Numbered from the stretch's first letter, positions 17,232 through 26,720 are shown. The stretch is DNA of 44,348 nt from Prevotellaceae bacterium (GCA_031267135.1 JAIRZQ010000178.1:1-44348), one strand, 5' to 3'. The notes: generated by a model not told the origin, from the letters alone. Made by a program: numbers and translations.

Positions 17232-18446
17232 ATGAATATATTAAATAAAATACACTTCTACGGAGACAGAATCATTTGGAGAATAATTATTATTCTGTTT
17301 TTAATATCTGTTCTTATAGTATTTGCATCGGCAGACAGTTTAGCTGCAGACGATCAATACAGGCATGGCGCTTATTGGTATCTAATACGTCATTTGAAAT
17401 TTTTCGCAGCAGGATTTATAACGCTGTATATTTTTCATCGTATTCCCATATCAATCTATAAAAAATTTGCAGCATCGATGTTAATTGTCAGCATTGGCTT
17501 GCTTTTATACACTGCACTCTTCGGCATGGAAATAAACGGAGCCAAACGATGGATTTCAATATTCGGTATAAGCTTGCAAACTGCCGATGTCGCAAAAATA
17601 AGTATTGTACTGTATCTTGCAGGCGTTTTGGAAGATAATGCTTTTGAACGATTTAAGGATGTTATCAAAAAAATTATTTTACCGATAGGAACGGTTTTCA
17701 TACTCACTTTTGCAGGAGGAACATCAATGGGATTATTACTTGGAGTTATTTGCATGTCAATACTTTTTATCGGAGGTTTGAAATTAAAACATTTGCTCAA
17801 AATATTCGGACTTGCAATAGCAGGCTTGGCTTTGCTGATTGTTATGGGGCTTACGGTAAAATGGCCTCCCCGCGTATCTACCATGTTTACCAGAACAGAA
17901 ACTTACGTGGGAGCAAATAATGCAGGCAATACAGCAAGCAAGTTTACACAGGAATACAGAGCAAAAATTGCTGTTGCTTCGGGAGGCATTGTCGGTCAAG
18001 GTCCCGGTAACAGTACTCAGCGCTATTTAATAAAATATTCATATTCCGATTTTGTTTTTGCCATGATTATCGAAGAATACGGACTTGTCGCAGGTATAAT
18101 AATATTATTCGCATACATGGCATTATTGTACCGGGCGGCGGTAATTGCAAAAAAATGTACTCGAATATTTTCGTCCGTTACTGTACTGGGATTGATGTTA
18201 ATGATAGTTTTTCAAGCAATGGTAAACATGGGCGTTTCCGTAGGCATTTTTCCGGTAACAGGCCAAACGCTTCCTTTTATAAGCGTCGGCGGAACTTCAA
18301 TAGTGTGTATGGGAGCTGCATTCGGAATAATATTGTCGGTAAGCAGAGCTGCAAATGTTCAGCAGGTATCGGAACAAAAATCAAATGACGAAAAATATAT
18401 ACCTAATGATGCTAATGAAAAAACAGTTGAATACAATGAACAGTAA
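17232..18446 (+). CDS. ftsW: Septal peptidoglycan polymerase FtsW (SEDS family)
   Basis: This 404-aa protein is a multi-spanning SEDS glycosyltransferase that polymerises lipid II at the septum with FtsI. Family signatures include NGAKRWISIFGISLQTADVAKI, the GPGNSTQRYLIKYSYSDFVFAMIIEEYG loop (the usual W/E-containing region) and TGQTLPFISVGGTS. I chose ATG at 17232. The frame is open back to 17085, but that part lies inside murD and encodes polar, non-family residues, whereas MNILNKIHFYGDRIIWRI leads directly into the first helix. The end overlaps murG by 11 bp. Confidence 0.94.
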   Translation: MNILNKIHFYGDRIIWRIIIILFLISVLIVFASADSLAADDQYRHGAYWYLIRHLKFFAAGFITLYIFHRIPISIYKKFAASMLIVSIGLLLYTALFGMEINGAKRWISIFGISLQTADVAKISIVLYLAGVLEDNAFERFKDVIKKIILPIGTVFILTFAGGTSMGLLLGVICMSILFIGGLKLKHLLKIFGLAIAGLALLIVMGLTVKWPPRVSTMFTRTETYVGANNAGNTASKFTQEYRAKIAVASGGIVGQGPGNSTQRYLIKYSYSDFVFAMIIEEYGLVAGIIILFAYMALLYRAAVIAKKCTRIFSSVTVLGLMLMIVFQAMVNMGVSVGIFPVTGQTLPFISVGGTSIVCMGAAFGIILSVSRAANVQQVSEQKSNDEKYIPNDANEKTVEYNEQ

Positions 18447-19545
18447 TAAAAAAATAAGGATAATAATAAGCGGCGGAGGCACAGGCGGACATATTTATCC
18501 TGCCGTGTCTATTGCCAATACATTGAAAAAACGCAATCCGGATATTGAGATTTTGTTTGTAGGCGCAACAGGACGGATGGAAATGGAAAAAGTGCCTGCG
18601 GCAGGTTACAGAATTATCGGATTGCCTGTTGTCGGACTGCAACGGCGATTTACGCTTAAAAATCTTACGGCGCTGTTGAAATTCATAAAAAGTTTGAACT
18701 GTGCAAAAAGGATAATACAGGATTTTGCTCCGAATGTTGTTGTTGGTGTTGGCGGATATGCAAGCGCGCCGATTCTGCGCGCCGCTGCCAGACTGAAAAT
18801 TCCGACACTTATTCAGGAACAAAATTCCTATGCGGGATTAACCAATAAACTGTTGGCAAAAAAAGCAGAGAAAATATGCGTCGCCTACAACGGAATGCAT
18901 AAGTTTTTTCCTGAGCAAAAAACAGTTCTTACAGGAAATCCTGTCCGTCAGGATTTGTTTGATGTTAAAAATCTGGAAAATGAGGCTTATGAATTTTTCA
19001 ATCTCGACAAATCAAAAAAAACATTGCTGGTTATCGGAGGAAGTCTCGGCGCTCGCACATTGAATATGGTTATAATCAAAGAATTAAACAGAATAAACAA
19101 TAACAATATTCAATTGATTTGGCAAACCGGGAAAAATAATTTTACGCAGGCTCAAAACGAAGTTGCCTATTCGGCCCTGAACAATACAAGAGTATTCGAT
19201 TTCATATACAGAATGGATTTGGCTTTTGCTGCTGCCGATATTATCATATCGCGTGCGGGAGCGGGAACGATTTCGGAACTTTGCATTGTTGCAAAGCCTT
19301 GCATTTTAGTTCCGTCTCCAAATGTTACCGAAGACCATCAAACGAAAAATGCAATGGCGCTGGTTAACGAAAATGCAGCCATAAAAGTAACCGACAAAGA
19401 TGCACAGAACGATTTAATTGATACTGTTTTGCAAACATTAGGCAACGAAGAAAAAATGAACATGCTGGGAAATAACATTTCAAAATTTGCAATGCCGAAT
19501 GCTGCCGACAATATTGTTGATGAAATTTTAAAACTTGTAAAATAA
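18436..19545 (+). CDS. murG: Lipid II-forming GlcNAc transferase MurG
   Basis: The 369-aa GT-B enzyme adds GlcNAc to lipid I at the inner membrane face. The phosphate-binding loop GGGTGGHIYPA (13-23), VVGVGGYASAP and the nucleotide motif ISRAGAGTISEL are intact. I chose ATG at 18436 because it starts ten residues before the first beta strand. The open frame extends to 18355 within ftsW, and an ATG near 18415 (MKKQLNTMNS) is an alternative. The 11-bp overlap with ftsW and the one-base overlap with murC imply translational coupling. Confidence 0.94.
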   Translation: MNSNKKIRIIISGGGTGGHIYPAVSIANTLKKRNPDIEILFVGATGRMEMEKVPAAGYRIIGLPVVGLQRRFTLKNLTALLKFIKSLNCAKRIIQDFAPNVVVGVGGYASAPILRAAARLKIPTLIQEQNSYAGLTNKLLAKKAEKICVAYNGMHKFFPEQKTVLTGNPVRQDLFDVKNLENEAYEFFNLDKSKKTLLVIGGSLGARTLNMVIIKELNRINNNNIQLIWQTGKNNFTQAQNEVAYSALNNTRVFDFIYRMDLAFAAADIIISRAGAGTISELCIVAKPCILVPSPNVTEDHQTKNAMALVNENAAIKVTDKDAQNDLIDTVLQTLGNEEKMNMLGNNISKFAMPNAADNIVDEILKLVK

Positions 19546-20918
19546 TGAAACCAAATGCAGTATATTTAATCGGAATCGGAGGAATCGGAATGAGCGCTTT
19601 AGCTCAATATTACAGGCATTACGGATTTGCTGTCGCCGGTTACGACAGAATAAAATCAACGCTTACGCAGGAACTCGAAAATGAAGGCATTCTTATACAT
19701 TATGAAGATAATATCGCTTTAATTCCCGAAACTTGCAAAAACGCCGAAACCGCTTTGATTATATATACTCCTGCCGTACCAAAAGAACACAGTGAACTGA
19801 ACTACTTTTTATCGAATAATTTTAATGTTGTAAAACGGTCAAAAGCACTGGGACTTATTGCAAGAGACAAACACACGCTTGCAGTTGCAGGTACTCACGG
19901 AAAAACAAGCACATCAACGCTTCTCGCGCACATATTGACGGTTGCCGCCGATGGATGCAGTGCATTTCTGGGAGGAATTTCCAAAAATTACAATTCAAAT
20001 TTATTATTATCGAACAGCAAAAATTTAGTTGCCGAAGCAGACGAATTCGACCGTTCGTTTTTACAGCTTTTCCCAAATGCAGCAGTCGTTACTGCGACAG
20101 ATGCCGACCATTTGGATATTTACGGAAATGTTGATGAAATGCGTAATGCTTTCGGTAAATTTGTTTCTCAAATAAAATCAGGCGGAACGCTCATAATCAA
20201 AAAGGGAACCGAAATAGAGCTGCCAAAAAGCAATATCAGTATTTATACTTATTCATTAGACGAGCCTTGCGATTTTTATGCATCAAATATTAAGTTGTGC
20301 GATGATGCCTGTTGCAGTTTTGACCTTCATTTTCCTAACCTTATAATCAGTGATTGCAAACTTGGCGTTCCGGGAAAAATTAATGTTGAAAACGCAGTTG
20401 CGGCAACTGCGTTAGCATGGACTGTTGGCGTCGATGAACAGAAACTGAAAAATGCTTTGGCTGGTTTTGCCGGCGTAAAGCGACGAATGGATGTACGGAT
20501 AAACACATCAAAGCTGACATATATCGACGACTATGCGCACCATCCCGAAGAATTGAAAGCAACAATAACATCAATAAGAAGCATGTTTGCAGGACGAAAG
20601 ATAACTGCAATTTTTCAGCCTCATTTGTACACGCGCACACGCGATTTTGCCGACGGTTTTGCAAAAAGCCTGAGCCTTGCCGACGAATTGATACTTCTTG
20701 ATATTTATCCGGCACGCGAACTTCCGATAGACGGAATAACATCAAAAATAATTTTCGATAACGTGCAATGCAGCGAAAAAACACTGTGCAAGAAAAGCGA
20801 ATTGCTAAACATTGTAAGCGGCAATGAATTTGACATACTGATAACATTAGGCGCAGGCGATATTGATTTGTTTGTTGAACCGATAACAAAAATATTAAAT
20901 AAAAAATTAAATCCGTAA
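19545..20918 (+). CDS. murC: UDP-MurNAc:L-alanine ligase MurC
   Basis: This 457-aa cytoplasmic ligase adds the first peptide residue to UDP-MurNAc. The GIGGIGMSA dinucleotide-fold loop (10-18), the ATP loop GTHGKTSTSTLL (116-127), the EADEFDRSFLQL substrate segment and the DDYAHHPEE motif are all present. The start codon shares its A with the murG stop (TAATG). Length is normal. Confidence 0.96.
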   Translation: MKPNAVYLIGIGGIGMSALAQYYRHYGFAVAGYDRIKSTLTQELENEGILIHYEDNIALIPETCKNAETALIIYTPAVPKEHSELNYFLSNNFNVVKRSKALGLIARDKHTLAVAGTHGKTSTSTLLAHILTVAADGCSAFLGGISKNYNSNLLLSNSKNLVAEADEFDRSFLQLFPNAAVVTATDADHLDIYGNVDEMRNAFGKFVSQIKSGGTLIIKKGTEIELPKSNISIYTYSLDEPCDFYASNIKLCDDACCSFDLHFPNLIISDCKLGVPGKINVENAVAATALAWTVGVDEQKLKNALAGFAGVKRRMDVRINTSKLTYIDDYAHHPEELKATITSIRSMFAGRKITAIFQPHLYTRTRDFADGFAKSLSLADELILLDIYPARELPIDGITSKIIFDNVQCSEKTLCKKSELLNIVSGNEFDILITLGAGDIDLFVEPITKILNKKLNP

Positions 20919-20930
20919 ATACAAACAGTC

Positions 20931-21683
20931 ATGAACAGGATAGTAAAATACATATTTACAACTTTGATGACAGCGGCAATTATCGCATATTTGCTCATTG
21001 CATTTGCCTTTGTCGATAACAAAGAACAGACATTGACATGCAGAAATATTAATGTAATTATAACAAACGGCGATAGGTCTTCGTTCATAGATGCCGGCAG
21101 CGTCAAATCAATATTGTTGAACTGCGGAGAAAAGGTCATCGGCGAAAGGCTTAATAAAATCAACACGCTTAAATTAAAGCGGATTTTAAGCACAAACAAA
21201 GCTATAAAGTCAATAAATGTATTCACAACCATAGATGCGAATCTAAATGTTGAAATCACACAAAGAAATCCTGTTTTACGTATACAATGCGAAAATATGC
21301 GATGTTACATTGATGATACGGGATATTCTTTTCCGCTTTCACCCGGGTCCGAGTTGAATATTCCTGTCGTTACGGGAAAAATATTATCAATCCAAAAGAA
21401 TGAAAACGAAAAATTCATGAATCAGCTTTATGAATTTGCCGTTTTTTTGCAAAAAGATGCATTCTGGAATAAGCTCATCGAGCAAATTAACGTAACAAAC
21501 AACCGGATTGAAATAATTCCGCAAATTGGCGGGCATATTATAGAACTCGGCAGTTTGGACAATTTCAAGTCAAAACTGAACAAACTGCAAAAATTTTATA
21601 GATATGCAATGCCTGCAATAGGTTGGGATAAATATAAAATTCTAAATATAGAATATAAAAATCAGATAATTTGTAAAAAATAA
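20931..21683 (+). CDS. ftsQ: Division protein FtsQ
   Basis: The 250-aa product has a short cytoplasmic start, one membrane helix (about 8-26) and a periplasmic region with a POTRA-like start and a beta domain (residues 45-230, including ITQRNPVLRIQCENMRCYID). This fits FtsQ/DivIB, which bridges early and late divisome proteins. Family conservation is low, but size, topology and position between murC and ftsA make the call secure. Four bases separate it from ftsA. Confidence 0.88.
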   Translation: MNRIVKYIFTTLMTAAIIAYLLIAFAFVDNKEQTLTCRNINVIITNGDRSSFIDAGSVKSILLNCGEKVIGERLNKINTLKLKRILSTNKAIKSINVFTTIDANLNVEITQRNPVLRIQCENMRCYIDDTGYSFPLSPGSELNIPVVTGKILSIQKNENEKFMNQLYEFAVFLQKDAFWNKLIEQINVTNNRIEIIPQIGGHIIELGSLDNFKSKLNKLQKFYRYAMPAIGWDKYKILNIEYKNQIICKK

Positions 21684-21687
21684 GGAT

Positions 21688-22929
21688 ATGAAAAATTATA
21701 TTGCCGCTATTGATCTCGGCACAACAAAAATTGTTGCTTTAATAGGCGAAAAAACAGAGTCTGAATATTACAGGATTTTGGCAAGCTGTGAACTTAAATC
21801 TGCAGGAATTGTACGTGGCGAAATAGAAAATCTGCAGGATATAACGGACTTGATTAAAAAATGTGTTGATGAGTTAAAAAAAGAATCGAAACTTGAATTT
21901 TCCGAAGTTTATATGGGAATTACAGGACAGCATATCAGATGTCTGAACGAGAGCGTAACAGAATTGCGCAACGATGAAACATCGCTGATAACGCAGGAGG
22001 AAATTGATGCATTACGGCAAAAAATGTATTCGCTGCAAAAGGAATCGAGTGAAGAAATTATACATGTAATTCCGCAAAGCTACAGTGTTGACGATAAAAC
22101 AGAAATAAGAAAGCCTGTAGGAATGAGAGGCAAAGAACTGACAGGAAATTATCATATTGTGATTGGAAAAACATCAGCAATAAACGATATCAAACTATGC
22201 CTGCAAAACAACAGTCTCAAATTGGGCGGTTTGATTCTTCAGCCTGTTGCTTCGGCAGCAGCAGTACTCAACGACAATGACAGGGAAATAGGCGTAGCTG
22301 TGGTTGATATTGGCGGCGGTACAACCGATATGGTTATTTATCATGACAGTATAATTCGCCATACGGCGTTGATCCCTTTTGGAGGAAATAATGTTACGGC
22401 TGACATAAAAGCAGGCTGCGGAATACCGGAAAAAACTGCAGAGTCAATAAAAATACAACGCGGTTCGTGTTTCGGCGATACATCTTCGAATAATACATAT
22501 ATTCCGCTAAACGAAAAAAAGGAAATTTCGCCCAATGACTTGTCCGAAATAATCAATGCGCGTATGAATGAGATACTTGGAGGCATTATGTTTGAGATAG
22601 AGCAGTCGGGATTTGCAGATAAATTAAATGCGGGAATTGTATTCACAGGCGGCGGTTCGATGCTGAAAAATTTCACGGAATTTGCCGAATCTCAAACAGA
22701 CATGAGAATCCGCATAGGAGAGCCTGCTGATATAAGCAGCGATTTGGAACAGGAACTTGCTCAACCGTCATATTCTACGGCGGCAGGGCTTATAATTGAA
22801 GGTTTTGCGCATGCAAGTTCAATTCAAAAAAAACCAATTGACGAAAATAATCGTAAAAAACCAAGCAAACCAGTCAGCATTTGGGATGGTTTTAAAAATG
22901 GAATTCTGTTTGAATATGACAAAGTATAA
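21688..22929 (+). CDS. ftsA: Actin-like division protein FtsA
   Basis: This 413-aa actin-family ATPase tethers FtsZ filaments to the membrane. Phosphate-1 motif AAIDLGTTKIVALIG (6-20), phosphate-2 VVDIGGGTTDMVIY (about 206-219), the FtsA-specific 1C subdomain (about 85-165) and GIVFTGGGSMLKNF are present. The C-terminus ends in an amphipathic stretch (SIWDGFKNGILFEYDKV) suited to membrane binding. A 114-bp gap to ftsZ is the longest space inside the cluster after mraZ and may hold an extra promoter, though no clear TAnnTTTG is seen in it. Confidence 0.95.
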   Translation: MKNYIAAIDLGTTKIVALIGEKTESEYYRILASCELKSAGIVRGEIENLQDITDLIKKCVDELKKESKLEFSEVYMGITGQHIRCLNESVTELRNDETSLITQEEIDALRQKMYSLQKESSEEIIHVIPQSYSVDDKTEIRKPVGMRGKELTGNYHIVIGKTSAINDIKLCLQNNSLKLGGLILQPVASAAAVLNDNDREIGVAVVDIGGGTTDMVIYHDSIIRHTALIPFGGNNVTADIKAGCGIPEKTAESIKIQRGSCFGDTSSNNTYIPLNEKKEISPNDLSEIINARMNEILGGIMFEIEQSGFADKLNAGIVFTGGGSMLKNFTEFAESQTDMRIRIGEPADISSDLEQELAQPSYSTAAGLIIEGFAHASSIQKKPIDENNRKKPSKPVSIWDGFKNGILFEYDKV

Positions 22930-23043
22930 CAATAAGGAATCAGTAAATAAATAATAATTATTTTATTTTCAATAGTTTATAAATTTAATTTCTATTCAGA
23001 TTTACTAATTCCAAAAATAAATAACGTATAAAAAATAATTAAT

Positions 23044-24213
23044 ATGGAAAACGATTTTGATTTTGTCCCCAGTGATTGGGATATACCGCAGGGTGCGGTA
23101 ATAAAAGTTATTGGCGTAGGCGGCGGCGGAAACAATGCTGTAAATTACATGGCAGAACTTGGAATTGCCGGAGTTGACTTTATAATATGCAACACCGATG
23201 GACAGGTACTGCAACGCAGTGCAATAAAAAATAAAATTCAGCTCGGATACGGGCTTACTCGCGGACGCGGCGCAGGTTGCGATCCCGAAATAGGCAAGCA
23301 GGCGGCTATCGAAGATATTGAAAAAATCCAATTTGCGCTTAGCGACAATACCGAAATGATTTTTATAACCGCAGGAATGGGCGGAGGTACGGGAACAGGA
23401 GCTGCTCCTGTCATAGCAAAGGTAGCAAAAGAAATGGATATACTTACGGTAGCAATCGTTACGCTTCCGTTCATCGACGAAGGCATTGAACCTTACCGCA
23501 GAGCTATTGCCGGAATAAACGAATTGAGAGACAACGTCGATACCCTGCTTCTAATCAGCAATAATAAATTATACGAAATATACGGAGATTCGCCAATTCG
23601 TAACGGATTTAAAAAAGCGGATGAAATATTGACAACTGCGGCAAAAGGCATTGCCGAAATAATTACGAAACCCGGTTTTATAAACGTTGATTTTGCAGAC
23701 GTGAAAAAAGTGATGAAAAACAGCGGAGTAGCCTTGCTCGGAACAGGATACGGTACAGGCGAAAAACGAGCTATGGATGCTGTTGACGAAGCGCTTAAAT
23801 CGCCGTTGCTGAATAACAATTCGATAAAAGGAGCAAAAAATATACTTGTAAACATTACTTCGAGTGAAACAAAGGAACTGAACTTTGATGAACTCCACAA
23901 AATCATGGATTATATTCAGCGCGAAGCGGGAAAAGTAGAGAATATCAAGCGCGGGATAGTTTACGACGAATCGCTCGATGACGAATTGCGCGTTACGATT
24001 ATAGCAACAGGATTTGAAATGAATAATGTACCCGAAATGAGTAATGTACCCGAAGTGTATGTTTATCCAATAACACCTGAAAAACCGTACATTAATGGCA
24101 ATATAACTGTAAAAAAACAATTAACAGGATTAAATTTGCAAGAAATTTCGGAACTCGAAAAAGAACCTGCATATAAACGTCAAAATATCGCAATTAAAAT
24201 ACAACAATTATAA
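23044..24213 (+). CDS. ftsZ: Division ring tubulin FtsZ
   Basis: The 389-aa GTPase forms the Z ring. It has the nucleotide-binding GVGGGGNNAVN (24-34), the tubulin signature GGGTGTG at 113-119 and the T7 catalytic-loop region (NVDFADVKKVM). The linker is short and the C-terminal peptide (EKEPAYKRQNI) resembles the conserved tail of Bacteroidota FtsZ. The linker contains a recent 18-bp tandem duplication giving MNNVPE-MSNVPE (24019-24054). It is the last gene of the dcw cluster. Confidence 0.97.
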   Translation: MENDFDFVPSDWDIPQGAVIKVIGVGGGGNNAVNYMAELGIAGVDFIICNTDGQVLQRSAIKNKIQLGYGLTRGRGAGCDPEIGKQAAIEDIEKIQFALSDNTEMIFITAGMGGGTGTGAAPVIAKVAKEMDILTVAIVTLPFIDEGIEPYRRAIAGINELRDNVDTLLLISNNKLYEIYGDSPIRNGFKKADEILTTAAKGIAEIITKPGFINVDFADVKKVMKNSGVALLGTGYGTGEKRAMDAVDEALKSPLLNNNSIKGAKNILVNITSSETKELNFDELHKIMDYIQREAGKVENIKRGIVYDESLDDELRVTIIATGFEMNNVPEMSNVPEVYVYPITPEKPYINGNITVKKQLTGLNLQEISELEKEPAYKRQNIAIKIQQL

Positions 24214-24242
24214 AATCAGAATATTACAAATAAAACATTGAA

Positions 24243-24276
24243 GCAAATCAACGGTAATGGATTTGCATTTCGTTTT
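24243..24276 (+). terminator. Possible terminator after ftsZ
   Basis: GCAAATC pairs with GATTTGC (7 bp) around a 10-base loop, followed by ATTTCGTTTT. The T-tract is interrupted, so this is weak. Confidence 0.35.
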
Positions 24277-24329
24277 GGATAATGTGTTTATTTTATAAAA
24301 CAGATTGAGCCGTTAAAACATTTTAACAG

Positions 24330-24357
24330 TATATTTGAAATAGATTAATTATCTTTG
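24330..24357 (+). promoter_or_regulatory. Two TAnnTTTG boxes upstream of the 561-aa lipoprotein gene
   Basis: TATATTTG (24330-24337) and TATCTTTG (24350-24357) both fit the -7 consensus, 45-72 bp upstream of the start codon. Neither has an obvious TTTG at -33. Separate transcription from ftsZ is likely. Confidence 0.5.
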
Positions 24358-24401
24358 TGGCATAAAAAATGAATGAATGATTATTAATTAACAATAAAGT
24401 T

Positions 24402-26087
24402 ATGAAGAATAAATTAACGTTTGTAGCTACTATCGTACTTGTTTTGGGTATGATGTCATGCAGTAGCCCGCTGAAAATGAAAAAAGCGGCAAAAGATGTA
24501 GCCATTACTTGTGCGCCTACACAGTTGGAGATCAGGGGAAATGCTATCGAAGCAGAATGGACGGCAACATTTCCTGAAAAGTATTTTAACAAAAAAGCAG
24601 GCTTGCAATTATTGCCTGTACTTGTTTATCAGGGTGGCGAAGTTACCGGTACCGTAAAAAGATTACAGGGAGAAAAAATTTATGACAACTACGAAGTAAT
24701 CCGAAATACAGGAGGAAAAACAAGCCAGAAATTAAAATTCGACTATGTTCCGGGTATGGAAAAATGCCATTTGGAATTACGTGCAAAATTGCTGTACAAG
24801 GACAAGGAATACGATTTCGACGAACCGTACTTTTTGGCTGATGGTGCAGTATCAACGGCTTTGCTTGTTGACAAAAGCGGTGTGATAGAATTGCAAAAAG
24901 ACAGCTATAAAAAGTTTACTTACAGCGAAAAAGAAGCCCAAATAAAATACGACTGGAATAAGTCAAATGTAAAGAAAGACCAGTTAACCAAAGATGAGAT
25001 AAAAGAATTAAAGGCTTTTGTTGATAATGCTATTGCCGATGGTAACAAAGTTGAATATCAGGGATTGTCAATATCAGCATACGCATCGCCCGAAGGTAAA
25101 CTGGAACGCAACGAAACTCTGTCAAGCGAAAGAGGAAAAACTGCAAACGATGCTTTTAACAAGCTTTATTCAAAAAAAGAAACAAAGCCTTCAGGATCTC
25201 CCGAAATGAAATACACAGCCGAAGACTGGGATGGTTTCCAAAAGCTGGTTTCAGAATCAAATATCGACGATAAAAATTTAATCTTACGCGTGCTGTCAAT
25301 GTATCAAGACCCTGTTGTTCGCGAAAAAGAAATCAGAAACATGTCAAAAGTTTTCTCGGTTCTCGAAGAAAAAGTTTTACCGGAATTGCGCCGTTCGGTT
25401 TTAACTGCAAAAGTTAAGGTGAACAATTTCAGCGACGAAGAGCTTCTTGCCCTTGTAGGAACACAGGGAATCAATAATCTTGATGCCGATGCGCTTCTAT
25501 ATGCGGCAACTTTGCTGAAAGATGATGATTATGAAACAAAAGCCCAGGTTTATAAAAAAGCGGCAGATAAATACGAAGACGAACGTGCTGTTAACAACTA
25601 TGCAGCCATGCTTCTTAAACAGGGAAAAACCGATGAAGCACAGAAAGCATTGAACGCAGCAAGTAAAAAGAATAACGAAATTCTTAATAATCTCGGTATT
25701 GCTCAATTACGTAGCGGAAACACAGGCGACGCTTCAAAATCGTTTGTACAGGCAAATTCAACATCTGCAAAGCAAAACCTTGCAGCCGTAGCCATAATAA
25801 ATGGCGATTACAACTCGGCGGCTACAACGCTCGAAGGAACAAACTCGTTTAACGAAGCGCTGGCAAAATATTTGAACAATAATCTGAACGGAGCAAAAAG
25901 CGTTTTGGAAAAAGTAACCGACGCAACCGGAAAAGCATCTTATCTTAAAGCCGTAATTGCTGCAAAAGAAGGAAATACAGGCAATATAACTAATTACCTG
26001 ACGGACGCTTTTGCAAAAGACGCAACATTAAAAGCCAAAGCGCAAAATGATGTAGCATTTGAAAAAGTTAAAAATTTAATTCCATAA
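24402..26087 (+). CDS. Large lipoprotein with OmpA-like motif and TPR-like C-terminus
   Basis: The 561-aa protein has a lipobox ending at Cys20 (LGMMSC). Residues 30-150 look like a beta domain. Residues about 205-260 include LSISAYASPEGKLERNETLSSERG, which resembles the peptidoglycan-associated OmpA-family segment in which SPEG is followed by N, LS and R residues. Residues about 360-560 contain TPR-like helices (AVNNYAAMLLKQGKTDEAQKAL and NLGIAQLRSGNTGDASKSF). An envelope scaffold that touches peptidoglycan and other proteins is a reasonable inference. It follows ftsZ in the same direction but has its own promoter boxes and ends at a strong terminator. The exact family is not recognised. Confidence 0.8.
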   Translation: MKNKLTFVATIVLVLGMMSCSSPLKMKKAAKDVAITCAPTQLEIRGNAIEAEWTATFPEKYFNKKAGLQLLPVLVYQGGEVTGTVKRLQGEKIYDNYEVIRNTGGKTSQKLKFDYVPGMEKCHLELRAKLLYKDKEYDFDEPYFLADGAVSTALLVDKSGVIELQKDSYKKFTYSEKEAQIKYDWNKSNVKKDQLTKDEIKELKAFVDNAIADGNKVEYQGLSISAYASPEGKLERNETLSSERGKTANDAFNKLYSKKETKPSGSPEMKYTAEDWDGFQKLVSESNIDDKNLILRVLSMYQDPVVREKEIRNMSKVFSVLEEKVLPELRRSVLTAKVKVNNFSDEELLALVGTQGINNLDADALLYAATLLKDDDYETKAQVYKKAADKYEDERAVNNYAAMLLKQGKTDEAQKALNAASKKNNEILNNLGIAQLRSGNTGDASKSFVQANSTSAKQNLAAVAIINGDYNSAATTLEGTNSFNEALAKYLNNNLNGAKSVLEKVTDATGKASYLKAVIAAKEGNTGNITNYLTDAFAKDATLKAKAQNDVAFEKVKNLIP

Positions 26088-26112
26088 TAATTTCGGAATA
26101 AAATCATATAAA

Positions 26113-26142
26113 AAAGAGACTGCTTTTAGGCAGTCTCTTTTT
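26113..26142 (+). terminator. Rho-independent terminator
   Basis: An 11-bp perfect stem (AAAGAGACTGC with GCAGTCTCTTT) around a TTTTAG loop is followed by further T residues, 25 bp after the lipoprotein stop. Confidence 0.85.
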
Positions 26143-26197
26143 GTTTTGCAACTTCGGGCTATTCATAAAAGGCAAAAATAAATCCGGCTATTTTTTT

Positions 26198-26588
26198 ATA
26201 TAGTTGCTCCTTTAATTTTTCTGCATGTTGAATAGTTTAAAAATTTACCTGTACGCGAAAACAAAAGTTGATTAGAAAATAAAAACGGCACCGTCTTCGC
26301 AGGCGGGGAACCCGCTCGGCGAAGACGGTGTTAAAACGGAATTCCGTTGAGCGAAGCGAGACATTAATTTCGTTAGCCGTCGAGCCGTTAGCGGGTCGCC
26401 GAGAAGTATAAGCCTTGACTTTTGGGTTACTTTTGCGTCAAGGCAAAAGTAACGGAAAAAGAGAACATTATTTATTTTGCAAAGTTTTATGTCTGTATTG
26501 ATTAAAACCCTGCAGTTTTTTTTCTTATTTTCATTCATAATTATTTATTAATAAATGATTTATGACCTTTTTAAGTGGCAACTATATA
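26198..26588. mobile_element. MITE-like non-coding element with inverted ends and a nested insertion
   Basis: TATAGTTGCTCCTTTAA near 26199-26215 and TTAAGTGGCAACTATATA near 26571-26588 are imperfect inverted repeats. Between them lies a reversed copy of the repeat at 5291-5402, split by about 180 bp (about 26269-26450). CAAAAGT borders both sides of the split (26262-26268 and 26444-26450). The insert contains a nested hairpin (26289-26330), the 14-bp palindrome AACGGAATTCCGTT (26335-26348) and an 11-bp stem GTTACTTTTGC/GCAAAAGTAAC (26426-26453). There is no coding capacity. Confidence 0.5.
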
Positions 26589-26720
26589 CTCCGTTCGGCG
26601 CAGTATCCTGACTGCGTCGTGCTAAAAGCAAAGCTCCTGCTTTGCAGCAAGCGTGGACGCTCGCTTTTATATGGCGATGTAGCGAAGACGCTACGCCGAA
26701 TGAAAGATTATGCCCACATT
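26589..26720. repeat. Hairpin-rich gene-free stretch
   Basis: Short stems occur in a row: CGCAGT/ACTGCG, GCAAAGC/GCTTTGC and GTAGCG/CGCTAC. It lies just downstream of the stop of the minus-strand propeller-like gene, so some stems may act in termination or RNA stability. No gene is seen. Confidence 0.5.

Noticed and set aside
18355..18435. Upstream extension of murG
   Set aside because: It overlaps ftsW by more than 80 bp and adds 27 non-family residues before the expected first beta strand.
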